A stretch of DNA of 64,000 nucleotides from Algibacter sp045066735. Lineage in GTDB: Bacteria > Bacteroidota > Bacteroidia > Flavobacteriales > Flavobacteriaceae. Made by a program: the position numbers and the translations under genes. Positions within the stretch are counted from its first letter, which is position 1; every line of letters starts with the position of its first letter. Of the stretch, positions 18,872 to 26,692 are shown in pieces. The notes beneath the pieces are model-generated. The model had not been told where the DNA came from. It made no database searches and saw only the letters and a program-made list of their open reading frames with translations. Location: contig NZ_JBISHH010000023.1 in NCBI RefSeq assembly GCF_045066735.1, forward strand, positions 186,001 to 250,000, in the 5' to 3' direction.

Positions 18872-19746
18872 AAATCTGGAAAAAATATTCTTTTTTGATA
18901 TTTTGGGTGCATATATTTTACCCATTCACTTCCTCCGGTTGCCTCGGCAGTTTTACCGTTAATATTTAAATAATGATTTGCGGTATTGTAATGCGCCATT
19001 ACCCATTTAATATTTACAGTATAATCGTAATGCCTCATGGCATTTATTAAATCTTCATTCTCTTGCGATGCCTTAGGAAGCCCTTTAAACTTACTCCACA
19101 GGTTATTATGCTGATAAAACTTTGTAAATCTAATAAACTCATCTTTATAACGACCTTCAAAATCGGATAATGTGTACGTTTTTTTTCCAGTTTTATAATC
19201 CTTCCCTGCCGCTTGCCAGTACAAATGTTCAAAAGCATTTTCGTATGATGAGTTTTTATCAAACGTATCTCTAAAACGCTTATCAATTAAATTTATTAAT
19301 TCTGTAGATGCGAATTCAATTTTACGGTATTGTGCACTCTGGAAACCACTTGCAGGCGTTAAAGTTGTTCTGAATTTGTTGTATTGCTCTACATCCATAC
19401 CATCTTTCATGATACTAAAAGAAGACGTTAACACATCAAAATAACGGCTTATACGCATTATTTTAACAGTAAACGTTTCGGTATCAATGGTGTCGTTTTT
19501 AGCAATCTGATCCATTTCGGAAAGCACCATTTTAAACAACAACTCGTTCACTTGGTGGTACATTATAAAAACCAACTCATCTGGAAAAACCGTGCGTTGC
19601 ACTTGCAAATTCAATAAAGCATCTGTTTGTATATAATCCCAATAATTAATGGGTTTACTATGCAATAAGCCTTCCAAATGCGCATCAACATCTTGGTCAA
19701 TAGCCTCAAACTTAGCTTTAATTTGATCGGTAATTTTAGAGTTCAA
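18829..19746 (-). CDS. kynA: Tryptophan 2,3-dioxygenase
   Basis: Haem enzyme that opens the indole ring of L-tryptophan to N-formylkynurenine, the first step of the kynurenine route. It has 305 residues, usual for bacterial or flavobacterial forms. Recognisable elements are MYHQVNELLFKMVLSEMD (active-site and haem region), SGFQSAQYRKIEF, and the C-terminal HYNTANHYLNINGKTAEATGGSEW, which holds the haem-ligand His and the substrate-binding Thr. It sits 6 bp after the DUF3108 gene and overlaps the M23 gene start. No kynureninase or hydroxylase gene is beside it here. It is odd to find it between envelope genes and pgi. Confidence 0.95.
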   Translation of the reverse strand: MNSKITDQIKAKFEAIDQDVDAHLEGLLHSKPINYWDYIQTDALLNLQVQRTVFPDELVFIMYHQVNELLFKMVLSEMDQIAKNDTIDTETFTVKIMRISRYFDVLTSSFSIMKDGMDVEQYNKFRTTLTPASGFQSAQYRKIEFASTELINLIDKRFRDTFDKNSSYENAFEHLYWQAAGKDYKTGKKTYTLSDFEGRYKDEFIRFTKFYQHNNLWSKFKGLPKASQENEDLINAMRHYDYTVNIKWVMAHYNTANHYLNINGKTAEATGGSEWVKYMHPKYQKRIFFPDLWTEKEKETWGTNI

Positions 19747-19752
19747 AATTTA

Positions 19753-20535
19753 TTAGTTTTTAACAACAACATTAAAAGGGTGCTTTAACCCTCTAAAAGC
19801 GTCTAAATCTGCTCTAAGCGAACCCACAGCCAAATCTGCCTTTATACGCAAAGGTAATTTATTTTTATCTTTCGAAACCCATAGGGTTAAACTTTCTTCC
19901 TCTTTAAAAACGCGCCCTGCCATAACATAGGGTCTAAATTTTAAAGCTTTCACATCTCCAAAATCGGTTTCAATAGTTTCTTCACCTAAATACTGCAATT
20001 TAAAACCATAATTCTCTTCATCAAAAAACATATCAATTTTCACCTCGCTACCAACCTTCAGGTTTTCCGTATCCAAATGATTGCGTAAATAGTAAAACGT
20101 AGATACCATATCTTGTATATTAGGCTTAGTATCAATAATTACTTTTTTATTATGCTTTTTATCGTTAACATGAGCTTTGTGGTTTTTCTGATCAAAATCA
20201 ATCTCTAAATCCTTAGTGTGGCCACCCTCGTCAATATTACGTATAAACTTGTAAGGCAAAATAGTCTCTTTATCAAAATATGTTTCGTAACGATCCTTCA
20301 CCTTAAAAAACCACTTAATCATTCCAGTTGTCCAACCCTTTCCAACTACGTGATAAACAGGCTTACCGTTTAAAACCTCGTCATGCACAGACAGCGTAGC
20401 ATTACCAGCCTTAAGCCAATTACTATAGCTCATTCTAAACTTAAACCATTCGCCATCTTCAAAAGCCGATTCTGACTGCGAAAAACTAGTTTGCGCAACA
20501 AAAACCAACAATAATATAAGTAGTATTCTTTTCAT
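19753..20535 (-). CDS. DUF3108 domain-containing periplasmic protein
   Basis: A 260-residue exported protein. The ATG at 20535 gives the signal peptide MKRILLILLLVFVAQTSFSQ; an in-frame ATG at 20550 adds five residues. The mature part matches the DUF3108 fold: GEWFKFRMSYSNWLKAGNATL at the N-terminus, then DRYETYFDKETILPYKF, and LTLWVSKDKNKLPLRI. This is a one-domain beta barrel-like protein of unknown biochemical role, often linked to envelope or lipoprotein handling. It is the first gene of the operon with kynA, the M23 peptidase and pgi. A -7 box lies at 20611-20618. Confidence 0.88.
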   Translation of the reverse strand: MKRILLILLLVFVAQTSFSQSESAFEDGEWFKFRMSYSNWLKAGNATLSVHDEVLNGKPVYHVVGKGWTTGMIKWFFKVKDRYETYFDKETILPYKFIRNIDEGGHTKDLEIDFDQKNHKAHVNDKKHNKKVIIDTKPNIQDMVSTFYYLRNHLDTENLKVGSEVKIDMFFDEENYGFKLQYLGEETIETDFGDVKALKFRPYVMAGRVFKEEESLTLWVSKDKNKLPLRIKADLAVGSLRADLDAFRGLKHPFNVVVKN

Positions 20536-20610
20536 TTCTTTGTAGGTCATATCATGTAACTTATTAAATGTACAATTATTGTAACAAGCAATAAATTACA
20601 ATTACTATTC

Positions 20611-20618
20611 CAAAAATA
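20611..20618 (-). promoter_or_regulatory. -7 box upstream of the DUF3108-kynA-M23-pgi operon
   Basis: TATTTTTG on the minus strand is a perfect TAnnTTTG, 76 nt before the ATG at 20535. Confidence 0.5.
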
Positions 20619-20716
20619 GAAAAATTATAATTACTCCCCGTATTTATTAGAAGCTCTTAACAATAATTTGTTACAACCACCCGTAAATTTCTCACTTAAG
20701 CAAAACTAAAATAAAA

Positions 20717-20823
20717 CTTTGGGCGTTCCCCGAAAAGGGTCGGGCTTTCCGCAGTCGCTTTTTTGTGTTGCAATAGGTGCAACAACACAAAAAGAGCTCC
20801 AACAATGCTACAATCCCTAACGC
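20717..20823 (+). repeat. Dispersed intergenic repeat, copy 1
   Basis: It occupies part of the 380-bp divergent gap between the DUF3108 operon and the histidine kinase gene. It begins CTTTGGGCGTTCCCC and continues GGGTCGGGCTTTCCGC, a T-rich run, a hairpin (TTTTTGTGTTGCA with TGCAACAACACAAAAA, 20760-20793) and ends AATCCCTAACGC. The same ordered blocks recur at 35511-35669. It holds no gene. Such GGGCGTT...GGGCTTTCCGC elements recur in flavobacterial intergenic DNA as I recall them. Confidence 0.75.
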
Positions 20824-20915
20824 AACCAACCGCAGAATTCAGCTATAAAAATAACTTTTAAGCCCTCTTATGTAAGCTTTGGTGCGATTATTGTTATATT
20901 TAGACCACTACAAAT

Positions 20916-22415
20916 ATGTTAATGAAAATAAAAAAACCGTCACTTCGTACCCGCATATTCCTTTCCATGATTCTCTTGGTTTTACTAGCATCTGTACTTA
21001 TTACAGGCATTGCCATTTACCAATACAAAGAAGAAACTAAAGACTATCACACCGAGCGATTAGAGCGTAAAGAACTAAACACAAAAACACACATAAAACG
21101 CGTACTAAACGGTAGGCAAAACACTTGGGAAGTAAAAACCGAAAATATTCCTGTAATATTTAAAGAAGAAATATATAATATTGCCGACATACACAAACTA
21201 CAAATTATACTTTACGATTTAGATGGCGGGCTATTAATAGCCTCTAGCGCAGGCTTACAAAAATCGGCTGTAGAAAAATGCTTGGGTGCCGATGTTTTAA
21301 ATGCCATATCCAATACGCCAGATCATCGTTATGTGGATAAACATCTCGAAAACGGACAAACTTTTCAATCCTCTTTCACTTACGTTACCGATAACAGATC
21401 CAAACCCATTGCTATTTTAAATATTCCGTATTTGGAAAATGATGATTTTCTAGCCAAAGAACTCGATGAATTTTTGTCCCGAATTATCTACGCCTACCTA
21501 TTCGTTTTACTTATGGCTATTGGTATTGCTTTTCTATTATCCAAATACATTACCAAATCTCTAAAAACAATTAGCGACAAAATAAACACTACACGTTTAG
21601 AAAAACAAAATCAACGTATTGAAATTAGCGATACTAGCGAAGAAATATCAACCCTCGTCAACTCATACAACAGCATGATAGACGAACTTGAAGAAAGCGC
21701 CGTACAACTTGCAAAAAGCGAACGCGAACAAGCTTGGCGCGAAATGGCAAAACAAGTGGCACACGAAATTAAAAACCCTCTAACACCAATGCGATTAACC
21801 GTGCAAAGCTTTCAGCGTAAGTTTAACCCAGAAGATGAAAACATACATTCTAAACTAGACGAATACAGCAAAACACTTATTCAGCAAATAGACACCATGA
21901 GCTCCATTGCTTCAGCATTTTCCAACTTTGCAAAAATGCCAGCACAACAAAATGAAACTTTAAATGTAGTAGAAATTGTAAAACTAGCACTCGATATTTT
22001 TAACGAACACTATATCTATTTCACCACTGAGAAAGAGGAAATTATTGCCATTTTCGATAGAACACAACTTATTCGCGTGGTAACTAATTTGGTTAAAAAC
22101 GCCATACAAGCCATGCCTCCAAAAGATGACCCCAAAATAAACATACATGTGGGCACAAATAATGGTAACGTTGTGCTAACAGTATCAGACAACGGATCGG
22201 GTGTTTTAGAAGAAAATAAAAAGAAACTTTTTGAACCTAAATTTACAACAAAAACTAGCGGCATGGGCCTTGGCTTGGCGATGGTTAAAAATATTGTGGA
22301 GACCTACAAAGGCTCAATTTCTTTTGAATCACAGATAGATAAAGGCGCTGTTTTTAAAGTAGTTTTCCCGCAAACCACAGAACACTCTAATAATTTCAGA
22401 AATAATATTTCTTAA
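20916..22415 (+). CDS. Sensor histidine kinase, NtrY-like
   Basis: Membrane sensor kinase of 499 residues. TM1 is about 13-35 and TM2 about 190-210, flanking a ~150-residue periplasmic sensor. A HAMP linker (~208-262) follows, then HisKA with the phospho-acceptor H283 (KQVAHEIKNPLTPM), whose NPLTPM form is typical of NtrY-type kinases. The HATPase module has an N box (NLVKNAIQAMP), a G1 box (DNGSGV) and a G2 box (GMGLGLAMV). The cognate regulator is not adjacent: the next gene, 42 bp on, is an enoyl-CoA hydratase. An in-frame ATG at 20922 is an equally good start. The signal sensed is not evident. Confidence 0.9.
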   Translation: MLMKIKKPSLRTRIFLSMILLVLLASVLITGIAIYQYKEETKDYHTERLERKELNTKTHIKRVLNGRQNTWEVKTENIPVIFKEEIYNIADIHKLQIILYDLDGGLLIASSAGLQKSAVEKCLGADVLNAISNTPDHRYVDKHLENGQTFQSSFTYVTDNRSKPIAILNIPYLENDDFLAKELDEFLSRIIYAYLFVLLMAIGIAFLLSKYITKSLKTISDKINTTRLEKQNQRIEISDTSEEISTLVNSYNSMIDELEESAVQLAKSEREQAWREMAKQVAHEIKNPLTPMRLTVQSFQRKFNPEDENIHSKLDEYSKTLIQQIDTMSSIASAFSNFAKMPAQQNETLNVVEIVKLALDIFNEHYIYFTTEKEEIIAIFDRTQLIRVVTNLVKNAIQAMPPKDDPKINIHVGTNNGNVVLTVSDNGSGVLEENKKKLFEPKFTTKTSGMGLGLAMVKNIVETYKGSISFESQIDKGAVFKVVFPQTTEHSNNFRNNIS

Positions 22416-22457
22416 AAAACAAGTAAATTAGCAAGAGATTAAAAAAGACTAAATATT

Positions 22458-23240
22458 ATGAATTTCGAAAACATATTAACCGAAACCAACAACGGTATTA
22501 CCCAAATCACAATTAACCGCCCAACCAAACTTAACGCACTTAATAAAGACACGATACAAGAATTGCACGAGGCATTTAAAGCAGCCAATAAAGATAAAAA
22601 CACGAAAGTTATTATTTTAACAGGTAGTGGAGAAAAAGCTTTTGTTGCTGGCGCAGATATAAGTGAGTTTGCCAATTTCTCTGAAGAAAAAGGAGGTAAA
22701 CTAGCCGCAAAAGGTCAAAAAATATTATTTGATTATGTAGAAAATTTAGCAACTCCAGTCATTGCTGCAGTAAATGGATTTGCTTTAGGTGGCGGATTAG
22801 AGTTAGCTATGGCTTGCCATATTAGGCTCGCTAGCGACAATGCTAAAATGGGACTACCAGAAGTATCTCTTGGAGTTATTCCTGGTTACGGAGGCACACA
22901 ACGACTACCACAACTTATAGGAAAAGGCCGTGCATTAGAAATGATTATGACTGCAGGAATGATTGATGCTGAAACTGCCAAAAACTACGGCTTAGTAAAC
23001 CATGTAGTAGCACAAGCGGAGCTTATACCTTTAGCCGAAAAAATGGCCAATAAAATAATGAAAAACTCATCTGTAGCTATCGCCAAAGCAATTAAAGCCG
23101 TAAATGCAGGCATTAAAGAAGGTGAAAACGGATATAAAACAGAAATAAAGCAATTTGGAAAAAGCTTTGGAACCGCAGACTTCAAGGAAGGAACTACTGC
23201 TTTTTTACAAAAACGTCCTGCTGAATTTCCAGGAGAATAA
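22458..23240 (+). CDS. Enoyl-CoA hydratase/isomerase (crotonase family)
   Basis: Cytoplasmic crotonase-fold enzyme of 260 residues, probably hydrating trans-2-enoyl-CoA in fatty-acid or amino-acid degradation. The oxyanion-hole segments are AGADISEFA (~64-72) and GFALGGGLELAMAC (~99-112). The two catalytic acidic positions of true hydratases are present in GGGLELA and GLPEVSLGVIPGYGGTQRLP. The C-terminus (DFKEGTTAFLQKRPAEFPG) is also typical. It follows the kinase by 42 bp and ends at a strong terminator. The substrate chain length is unknown. Confidence 0.93.
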   Translation: MNFENILTETNNGITQITINRPTKLNALNKDTIQELHEAFKAANKDKNTKVIILTGSGEKAFVAGADISEFANFSEEKGGKLAAKGQKILFDYVENLATPVIAAVNGFALGGGLELAMACHIRLASDNAKMGLPEVSLGVIPGYGGTQRLPQLIGKGRALEMIMTAGMIDAETAKNYGLVNHVVAQAELIPLAEKMANKIMKNSSVAIAKAIKAVNAGIKEGENGYKTEIKQFGKSFGTADFKEGTTAFLQKRPAEFPGE

Positions 23241-23266
23241 GTATAATATTTTTTTATTAAATATCG

Positions 23267-23304
23267 AGGATAGCTTTTTACCTAAAACAGCTATCCTTTT
23301 TTTT
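23267..23304 (+). terminator. Terminator after the enoyl-CoA hydratase gene
   Basis: A 9-bp perfect stem (AGGATAGCT with AGCTATCCT) is followed by eight T on the plus strand. Confidence 0.85.
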
Positions 23305-23334
23305 GTCGAATAATATTAATAAAAACTTGAACTA

Positions 23335-23637
23335 CTAATGTTTCCAACGACTTAAATGATCTATTTCGTCACCAATAAGTCTATCAAATATTTTCGATGC
23401 AATAATCCAATACATCAAGCAATAAGCAACTCCAATAATTAAAAAAAAGTACTCTAATATTGTATTCGTAATTATTTTAAACAAATAAATTACACCTACT
23501 ACATTTAAAGTCCCCCATACAATATGTAATGCAATTCGTTTAAGAAGCCAGTTTGCTTGTGTATTTGCATTATCAAATTTAATAATTTTAAATACTATAT
23601 TTTCTTTAAAACGACTTAGTTGATTAAGTGTATTCAT
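23335..23637 (-). CDS. Small two-helix membrane protein, function unknown
   Basis: A 100-residue protein with two hydrophobic helices (about 37-56 and 61-82) and a charged C-terminus (GDEIDHLSRWKH). No family is recognised. It lies between two terminators with only 23 bp of upstream space before the hairpin at 23661-23692, so its own promoter is not obvious. It may depend on read-through from the paralogue at 23708. The coding texture is plausible but the evidence is modest. Confidence 0.55.
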   Translation of the reverse strand: MNTLNQLSRFKENIVFKIIKFDNANTQANWLLKRIALHIVWGTLNVVGVIYLFKIITNTILEYFFLIIGVAYCLMYWIIASKIFDRLIGDEIDHLSRWKH

Positions 23638-23660
23638 CGATTAGTTATTTTTTGAGAAAA

Positions 23661-23692
23661 AAAAAGGGTGAACCTTTTGGTTCACCCTTTTT
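23661..23692 (-). terminator. Terminator of secreted paralogue A
   Basis: A 14-bp stem (AAAAAGGGTGAACC with GGTTCACCCTTTTT) and TTTT loop, with an extended T tract on the minus strand, lies 16 nt after the stop at 23708. Confidence 0.85.
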
Positions 23693-23707
23693 TAAGCTGA
23701 GTTAGAA

Positions 23708-24310
23708 TTAATTTATTGTTTTTGTAAATGTTCTACCTTCTGAATGGCAAACTACTTCAAATTTACCTTCTTTTAAATCTGATAATTTGTAAACTCTTTC
23801 AATAATTTTAGAGTTTTCAACTTTTTCTGAATAAACAGACTCTAAACCATTGTGAGCAGTATCAGATTCATAATAGATATCAATTTCTAAAGGAGTTTCA
23901 TCTAGAGAAAGCTTAGTTACATAAAGTAAATCTCCTACAACGCGTGTTACAGGCTTGTAAATTACTTTTTCTTCAGCTTTGTCAAATGTAACGCCATTAG
24001 CTCCTACCGTAAAAGGTATTGTACTAATCTCTACATCTTTATCTACTTCAAATAAGTAGTCTCCATCTGGCAATTCAGTTAAATCGAAACCTTTAGTATA
24101 GCTTCCAGATTTCTGTATAAACTCTTTGTATAATACAATGCCATTTTCATCTTTAATAGATAAAAGATTCCCTTTTTTAACATCTGTTAAAGTAAGTGAG
24201 GTTTTGTCTGCTTCATTTTTAATTGAAACTTCATTTGCGAAACTTGAAATAGTAGCAAAAATTGTTACCATTAAGATTCCTTTTCTAAGGTGTTTAATTA
24301 CGTTTTTCAT
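23708..24310 (-). CDS. Secreted tandem paralogue A (~200 residues, duplicated beta module)
   Basis: First member (in map order) of a family of four tandem, same-strand genes. The 200-residue product has a signal-like N-terminus (MKNVIKHLRKGILMVTIFA, then SSFANE). It then has a beta module with LTDVKKGNLLSIKDENGIVLYK, KGFDLTELPDGDYLFEVD and IPFTV. A second, weaker module (LYVTKLSLDETPLEIDIYY, then VYKLSDLKEGKFEV) looks like a diverged repeat of the first. The layout is reminiscent of the small Ig-like or DUF3244-like beta sandwiches of Bacteroidota, but I cannot assign it. It is the most diverged of the four. It has its own promoter (24339-24368), upstream element (24392-24445) and terminator. 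Confidence 0.8.
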   Translation of the reverse strand: MKNVIKHLRKGILMVTIFATISSFANEVSIKNEADKTSLTLTDVKKGNLLSIKDENGIVLYKEFIQKSGSYTKGFDLTELPDGDYLFEVDKDVEISTIPFTVGANGVTFDKAEEKVIYKPVTRVVGDLLYVTKLSLDETPLEIDIYYESDTAHNGLESVYSEKVENSKIIERVYKLSDLKEGKFEVVCHSEGRTFTKTIN

Positions 24311-24338
24311 GATTTGGTGTTTTTAACGTTCAACATGT

Positions 24339-24368
24339 CAAAATTACAACCAAACAACCAAACTCAAA
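24339..24368 (-). promoter_or_regulatory. Promoter of paralogue A
   Basis: On the minus strand, TAATTTTG (24346-24339) is the -7 box and TTTG (24368-24365) the -33 box, with an 18-nt spacer. The -7 box ends 29 nt from the ATG. Confidence 0.7.
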
Positions 24369-24391
24369 ACATTGATTTTGATGTATTTATA

Positions 24392-24445
24392 TACTATTTT
24401 AACCGTTATTATTACATCAATTTAATGTTAAGTTAATATAACATA
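24392..24445 (-). promoter_or_regulatory. Shared upstream inverted-repeat element, copy A
   Basis: TACTATTTTAACC (24392-24404) and GTTAATATAACATA (24432-24445), read on the plus strand, flank a GTTATTATTA core. The left arm begins exactly 53 nt from the start of the -7 box, as in the other three paralogues. It accounts for part of the 382-bp gap 24311-24692, in which I see no gene. Confidence 0.55.
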
Positions 24446-24645
24446 TCTGCCGGTTAAAAAGACATAGAAACAACATAATTATTAAATAACAGCGCCCCCA
24501 GTAGATCAATTATATTCCATAAAACAACAAGTAGATTCCAAAGCTCGTAAATTTAAAAAGTAACACTAATAACTATTCGTACAAAAGACTCGTTAATTAA
24601 AACCGTTCACTTTTCTTTCAATGTTAAGTTAAGTTTAAAGCAAAA

Positions 24646-24670
24646 AAAGTGGGCTGTAAAAGCCCACTTT
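24646..24670 (-). terminator. Terminator of paralogue B
   Basis: A 10-bp perfect stem (AAAGTGGGCT with AGCCCACTTT) and 5-nt loop, followed by seven T on the minus strand. Almost the same hairpin ends paralogues C and D. Confidence 0.85.
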
Positions 24671-24692
24671 ATCAACTAAACTAAATTAGATG

Positions 24693-25286
24693 CTAATTAT
24701 TGATATATTTTACATACTCATTGTTATCCGAGTTCATTACAATTTTATAATTTCCTTCTTCAAGCTTATAAGCCTTTCCAATAGTTTGTAAGTTTTCAAA
24801 CTTATCAGAATAAAGCATCTCGAAATCCCCATTATAGTTAGCATAAATGGTAATTTTTAAACTTGCATAATTTGGAGAAAGTTTTGTTATAAATACATAA
24901 CCGTCTTTTTCTCTAACAAAAGGTTTAAAAACAGTAACTTCTTCATCTTTTTTAAAGACTACTGTACTAGATTTTACGGTGAAAGGAATTGTTTTAACCT
25001 CTATTTCTTTATCAACTTGAAAGAAATAATCGCCATCTGGCAAAGCTGTTAGGTCAAATCCTTTTTTGTAAGTTCCAGTTTCTAAAATTGATTCCTTATA
25101 CAAAGTGACACCATTCTGATCTTTGATAGACAATAAGTTACCTTTTTTTACATTGTAAACCGTTAAGGCCGTTTTTATAAGACCCTTTTTTAAGGATGAA
25201 GATTTCTCTTTTGCATTACCTACTAATACAGCTAACATAAGTACTGCTAATAGGATTTTTTTGGAATGTTTAATTACGTTTTTCAT
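24693..25286 (-). CDS. Secreted tandem paralogue B
   Basis: A 197-residue product closely related to paralogue C, including nearly the same first 15 residues (MKNVIKHSKKILLAV). A signal peptide ends near VGNAKEK. The first beta module is YNVKKGNLLSIKDQNGVTLYK, then KGFDLTALPDGDYFFQVDKE and IPFTV. The second is VFITKLSPNYASLKITIYA, then KAYKLEEGNYKIVMNS. It is transcribed alone, with its own promoter (25317-25346), fixed-distance upstream element and GTGGGC terminator. High identity to C, including non-coding parts, indicates recent duplication of a whole transcription unit. Function is unknown; an exported, possibly surface, small adhesive or stress protein would fit but is speculation. Confidence 0.8.
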   Translation of the reverse strand: MKNVIKHSKKILLAVLMLAVLVGNAKEKSSSLKKGLIKTALTVYNVKKGNLLSIKDQNGVTLYKESILETGTYKKGFDLTALPDGDYFFQVDKEIEVKTIPFTVKSSTVVFKKDEEVTVFKPFVREKDGYVFITKLSPNYASLKITIYANYNGDFEMLYSDKFENLQTIGKAYKLEEGNYKIVMNSDNNEYVKYINN

Positions 25287-25316
25287 AATACTTGGTTTTA
25301 ATAACGTTCAACATGT

Positions 25317-25346
25317 CAAAAATACAACAGATAAACCAAACTCAAA
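25317..25346 (-). promoter_or_regulatory. Promoter of paralogue B
   Basis: TATTTTTG (25324-25317) with TTTG (25346-25343) 18 nt upstream on the minus strand. This is the same geometry as copies A and C. Confidence 0.7.
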
Positions 25347-25369
25347 TCATTGATTTTCACCAATTTATG

Positions 25370-25420
25370 TGCTATTTTATCTGTTATTATTAAGTTAAAA
25401 AATTATGAATTAAAATAGTA
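25370..25420 (-). promoter_or_regulatory. Shared upstream inverted-repeat element, copy B
   Basis: TGCTATTTTATC (25370-25381) and GAATTAAAATAGTA (25407-25420) on the plus strand are near-complementary arms around a GTTATTATTA core, 53 nt from the -7 box. The rest of the gap 25287-25684 holds promoter, terminator and AT-rich DNA with no visible gene. Confidence 0.6.
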
Positions 25421-25626
25421 TATAACGAAGTTAAAACTACATAGATACTAATTTTAACTATAACAAACCTTTAGCATTATCATCCAAAAATCAGTTTGAT
25501 TGTAAGCTTAGAAATTTAATTGTGTATTTTAAAAAAATCACTTCTCGCAAAAAATAAAACCATAGCGCAAAAAATAAAAAAAAACGCCTTCACAATGCAC
25601 CCTATATAGTTAACTTTAAAGCAAAA

Positions 25627-25653
25627 AAAAGTGGGCTACCACGGCCCACTTTT
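25627..25653 (-). terminator. Terminator of paralogue C
   Basis: A 10-bp perfect stem (AAAAGTGGGC with GCCCACTTTT) and 7-nt loop, with a T run on the minus strand. Confidence 0.85.
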
Positions 25654-25684
25654 ACAACTAAACTAAACTAAATAAGACATTAAA

Positions 25685-26278
25685 CTAATTATTAATGTAT
25701 TTTATATACTCCTTATTATCAGAGTTTAAAACTATTTTATAGCTTCCTTTTTCAAGTCTGTAAACTTTTTCAATAGTTTGTAAATTTTCTATTTTATCCG
25801 ATTGAAGTAATTGATACTCACCTTTATAGTTAGCATAAATATTTACTTTTAAAGCACCATAGTCTGGAGATAATTTCGAGATAAATACAACACCATCTTT
25901 TTCTTTTACATAAGGTTTAAAAACAGTAACCTCTTCGTTCTTGTTAAATACCACCTTATTATACTCTACAGTAAAAGGTATTGTATTGATTTCAACATCT
26001 TTATCTACTTCAAAGAAATAGCTACCGTTTGGTAAAGCTGTTAAATCGAATCCTTTTTTGTAAGTTCCAGATTCTAAAATTAACTCCTTATATAAAGTGA
26101 TACCGTTCTGATCTTTGATTGATAACAAATTACCTTCCTTCACATTATTAATTGTTAAGGCAGTTTTTATAAGTCCTTTCTTTAAGGATGATGTTTTTTC
26201 TTTTGCATTACCTACTAATACAGTTAACATAGCTACTGCTAATAGGATTTTTTTGGAATGTTTAATTACGTTTTTCAT
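25685..26278 (-). CDS. Secreted tandem paralogue C
   Basis: A 197-residue product starting at the ATG at 26278 (MKNVIKHSKKILLAVAM). An in-frame ATG at 26341 lies upstream of the promoter and is not credible. A signal peptide ends near VGNAKEK. The two beta modules are NNVKEGNLLSIKDQNGITLYK, then FDLTALPNGSYFFEVDKD, and VFISKLSPDYGALKVNIYA, then VYRLEKGSYKIVLNS. It is the closest relative of B. It is flanked by its own promoter and GTGGGC terminator, and it carries the best-conserved upstream inverted repeat (26361-26411). No catalytic or binding motif is recognised. Confidence 0.8.
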   Translation of the reverse strand: MKNVIKHSKKILLAVAMLTVLVGNAKEKTSSLKKGLIKTALTINNVKEGNLLSIKDQNGITLYKELILESGTYKKGFDLTALPNGSYFFEVDKDVEINTIPFTVEYNKVVFNKNEEVTVFKPYVKEKDGVVFISKLSPDYGALKVNIYANYKGEYQLLQSDKIENLQTIEKVYRLEKGSYKIVLNSDNKEYIKYINN

Positions 26279-26307
26279 AATATTGGTTTTAGTAACGTTC
26301 AACAAGA

Positions 26308-26337
26308 CAAAAATACAACAGACAAACCAAACACAAA
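26308..26337 (-). promoter_or_regulatory. Promoter of paralogue C
   Basis: TATTTTTG (26315-26308) and TTTG (26337-26334) on the minus strand with an 18-nt spacer, 30 nt from the ATG. Confidence 0.7.
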
Positions 26338-26360
26338 GCATTGATTTTGATGGGTTTCTG

Positions 26361-26411
26361 TGCTATTTTAACCGTTATTATTACATTATCAAAAGGTTAA
26401 TTAAAATAGCA
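26361..26411 (-). promoter_or_regulatory. Shared upstream inverted-repeat element, copy C
   Basis: The clearest copy. On the plus strand TGCTATTTTAACC (26361-26373) faces GGTTAATTAAAATAGCA (26395-26411), complementary apart from a 4-nt insertion. The left arm is 53 nt from the -7 box. The remainder of the gap 26279-26692 has no recognisable gene. Confidence 0.65.
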
Positions 26412-26635
26412 TATATTGAGGTTAAAAAAGCATCAAAAATGGATATCGACCAAAAAGAAACCTCTAGAAATACTAAGTATAAAAATAAATTTGGAATTAG
26501 CTTTTAAAGCAAAAAACTAGAAAGCTCTGAGAACTATTGGCTGGGAGATAATTTCTAAAAACTGAAGATGTTCATTTTACTGAAAAAAAATAGAAATGTA
26601 GTAGTTAAGCTTGTCAGGTAAAAATAGAGCAAAAA

Positions 26636-26660
26636 AAAGTGGGCCACCACAGCCCACTTT
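26636..26660 (-). terminator. Terminator of paralogue D
   Basis: A 9-bp perfect stem (AAAGTGGGC with GCCCACTTT) and 7-nt loop, with eight T on the minus strand. Confidence 0.85.
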
Positions 26661-26692
26661 ACCAACTAAACTAAACTAAATAAGACATTAAA

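Noticed and set aside
20536..20915. Possible small RNA or tRNA in the divergent gap
   Set aside because: No cloverleaf could be drawn. The structured sequence is explained by the dispersed repeat, also present at 35511-35669.
26115..26507. A 130-codon plus-strand frame starting inside paralogue C and running into its upstream region
   Set aside because: It overlaps the conserved promoter and inverted repeat of paralogue C and has no recognisable domain, so it is most likely a chance frame in AT-rich DNA.
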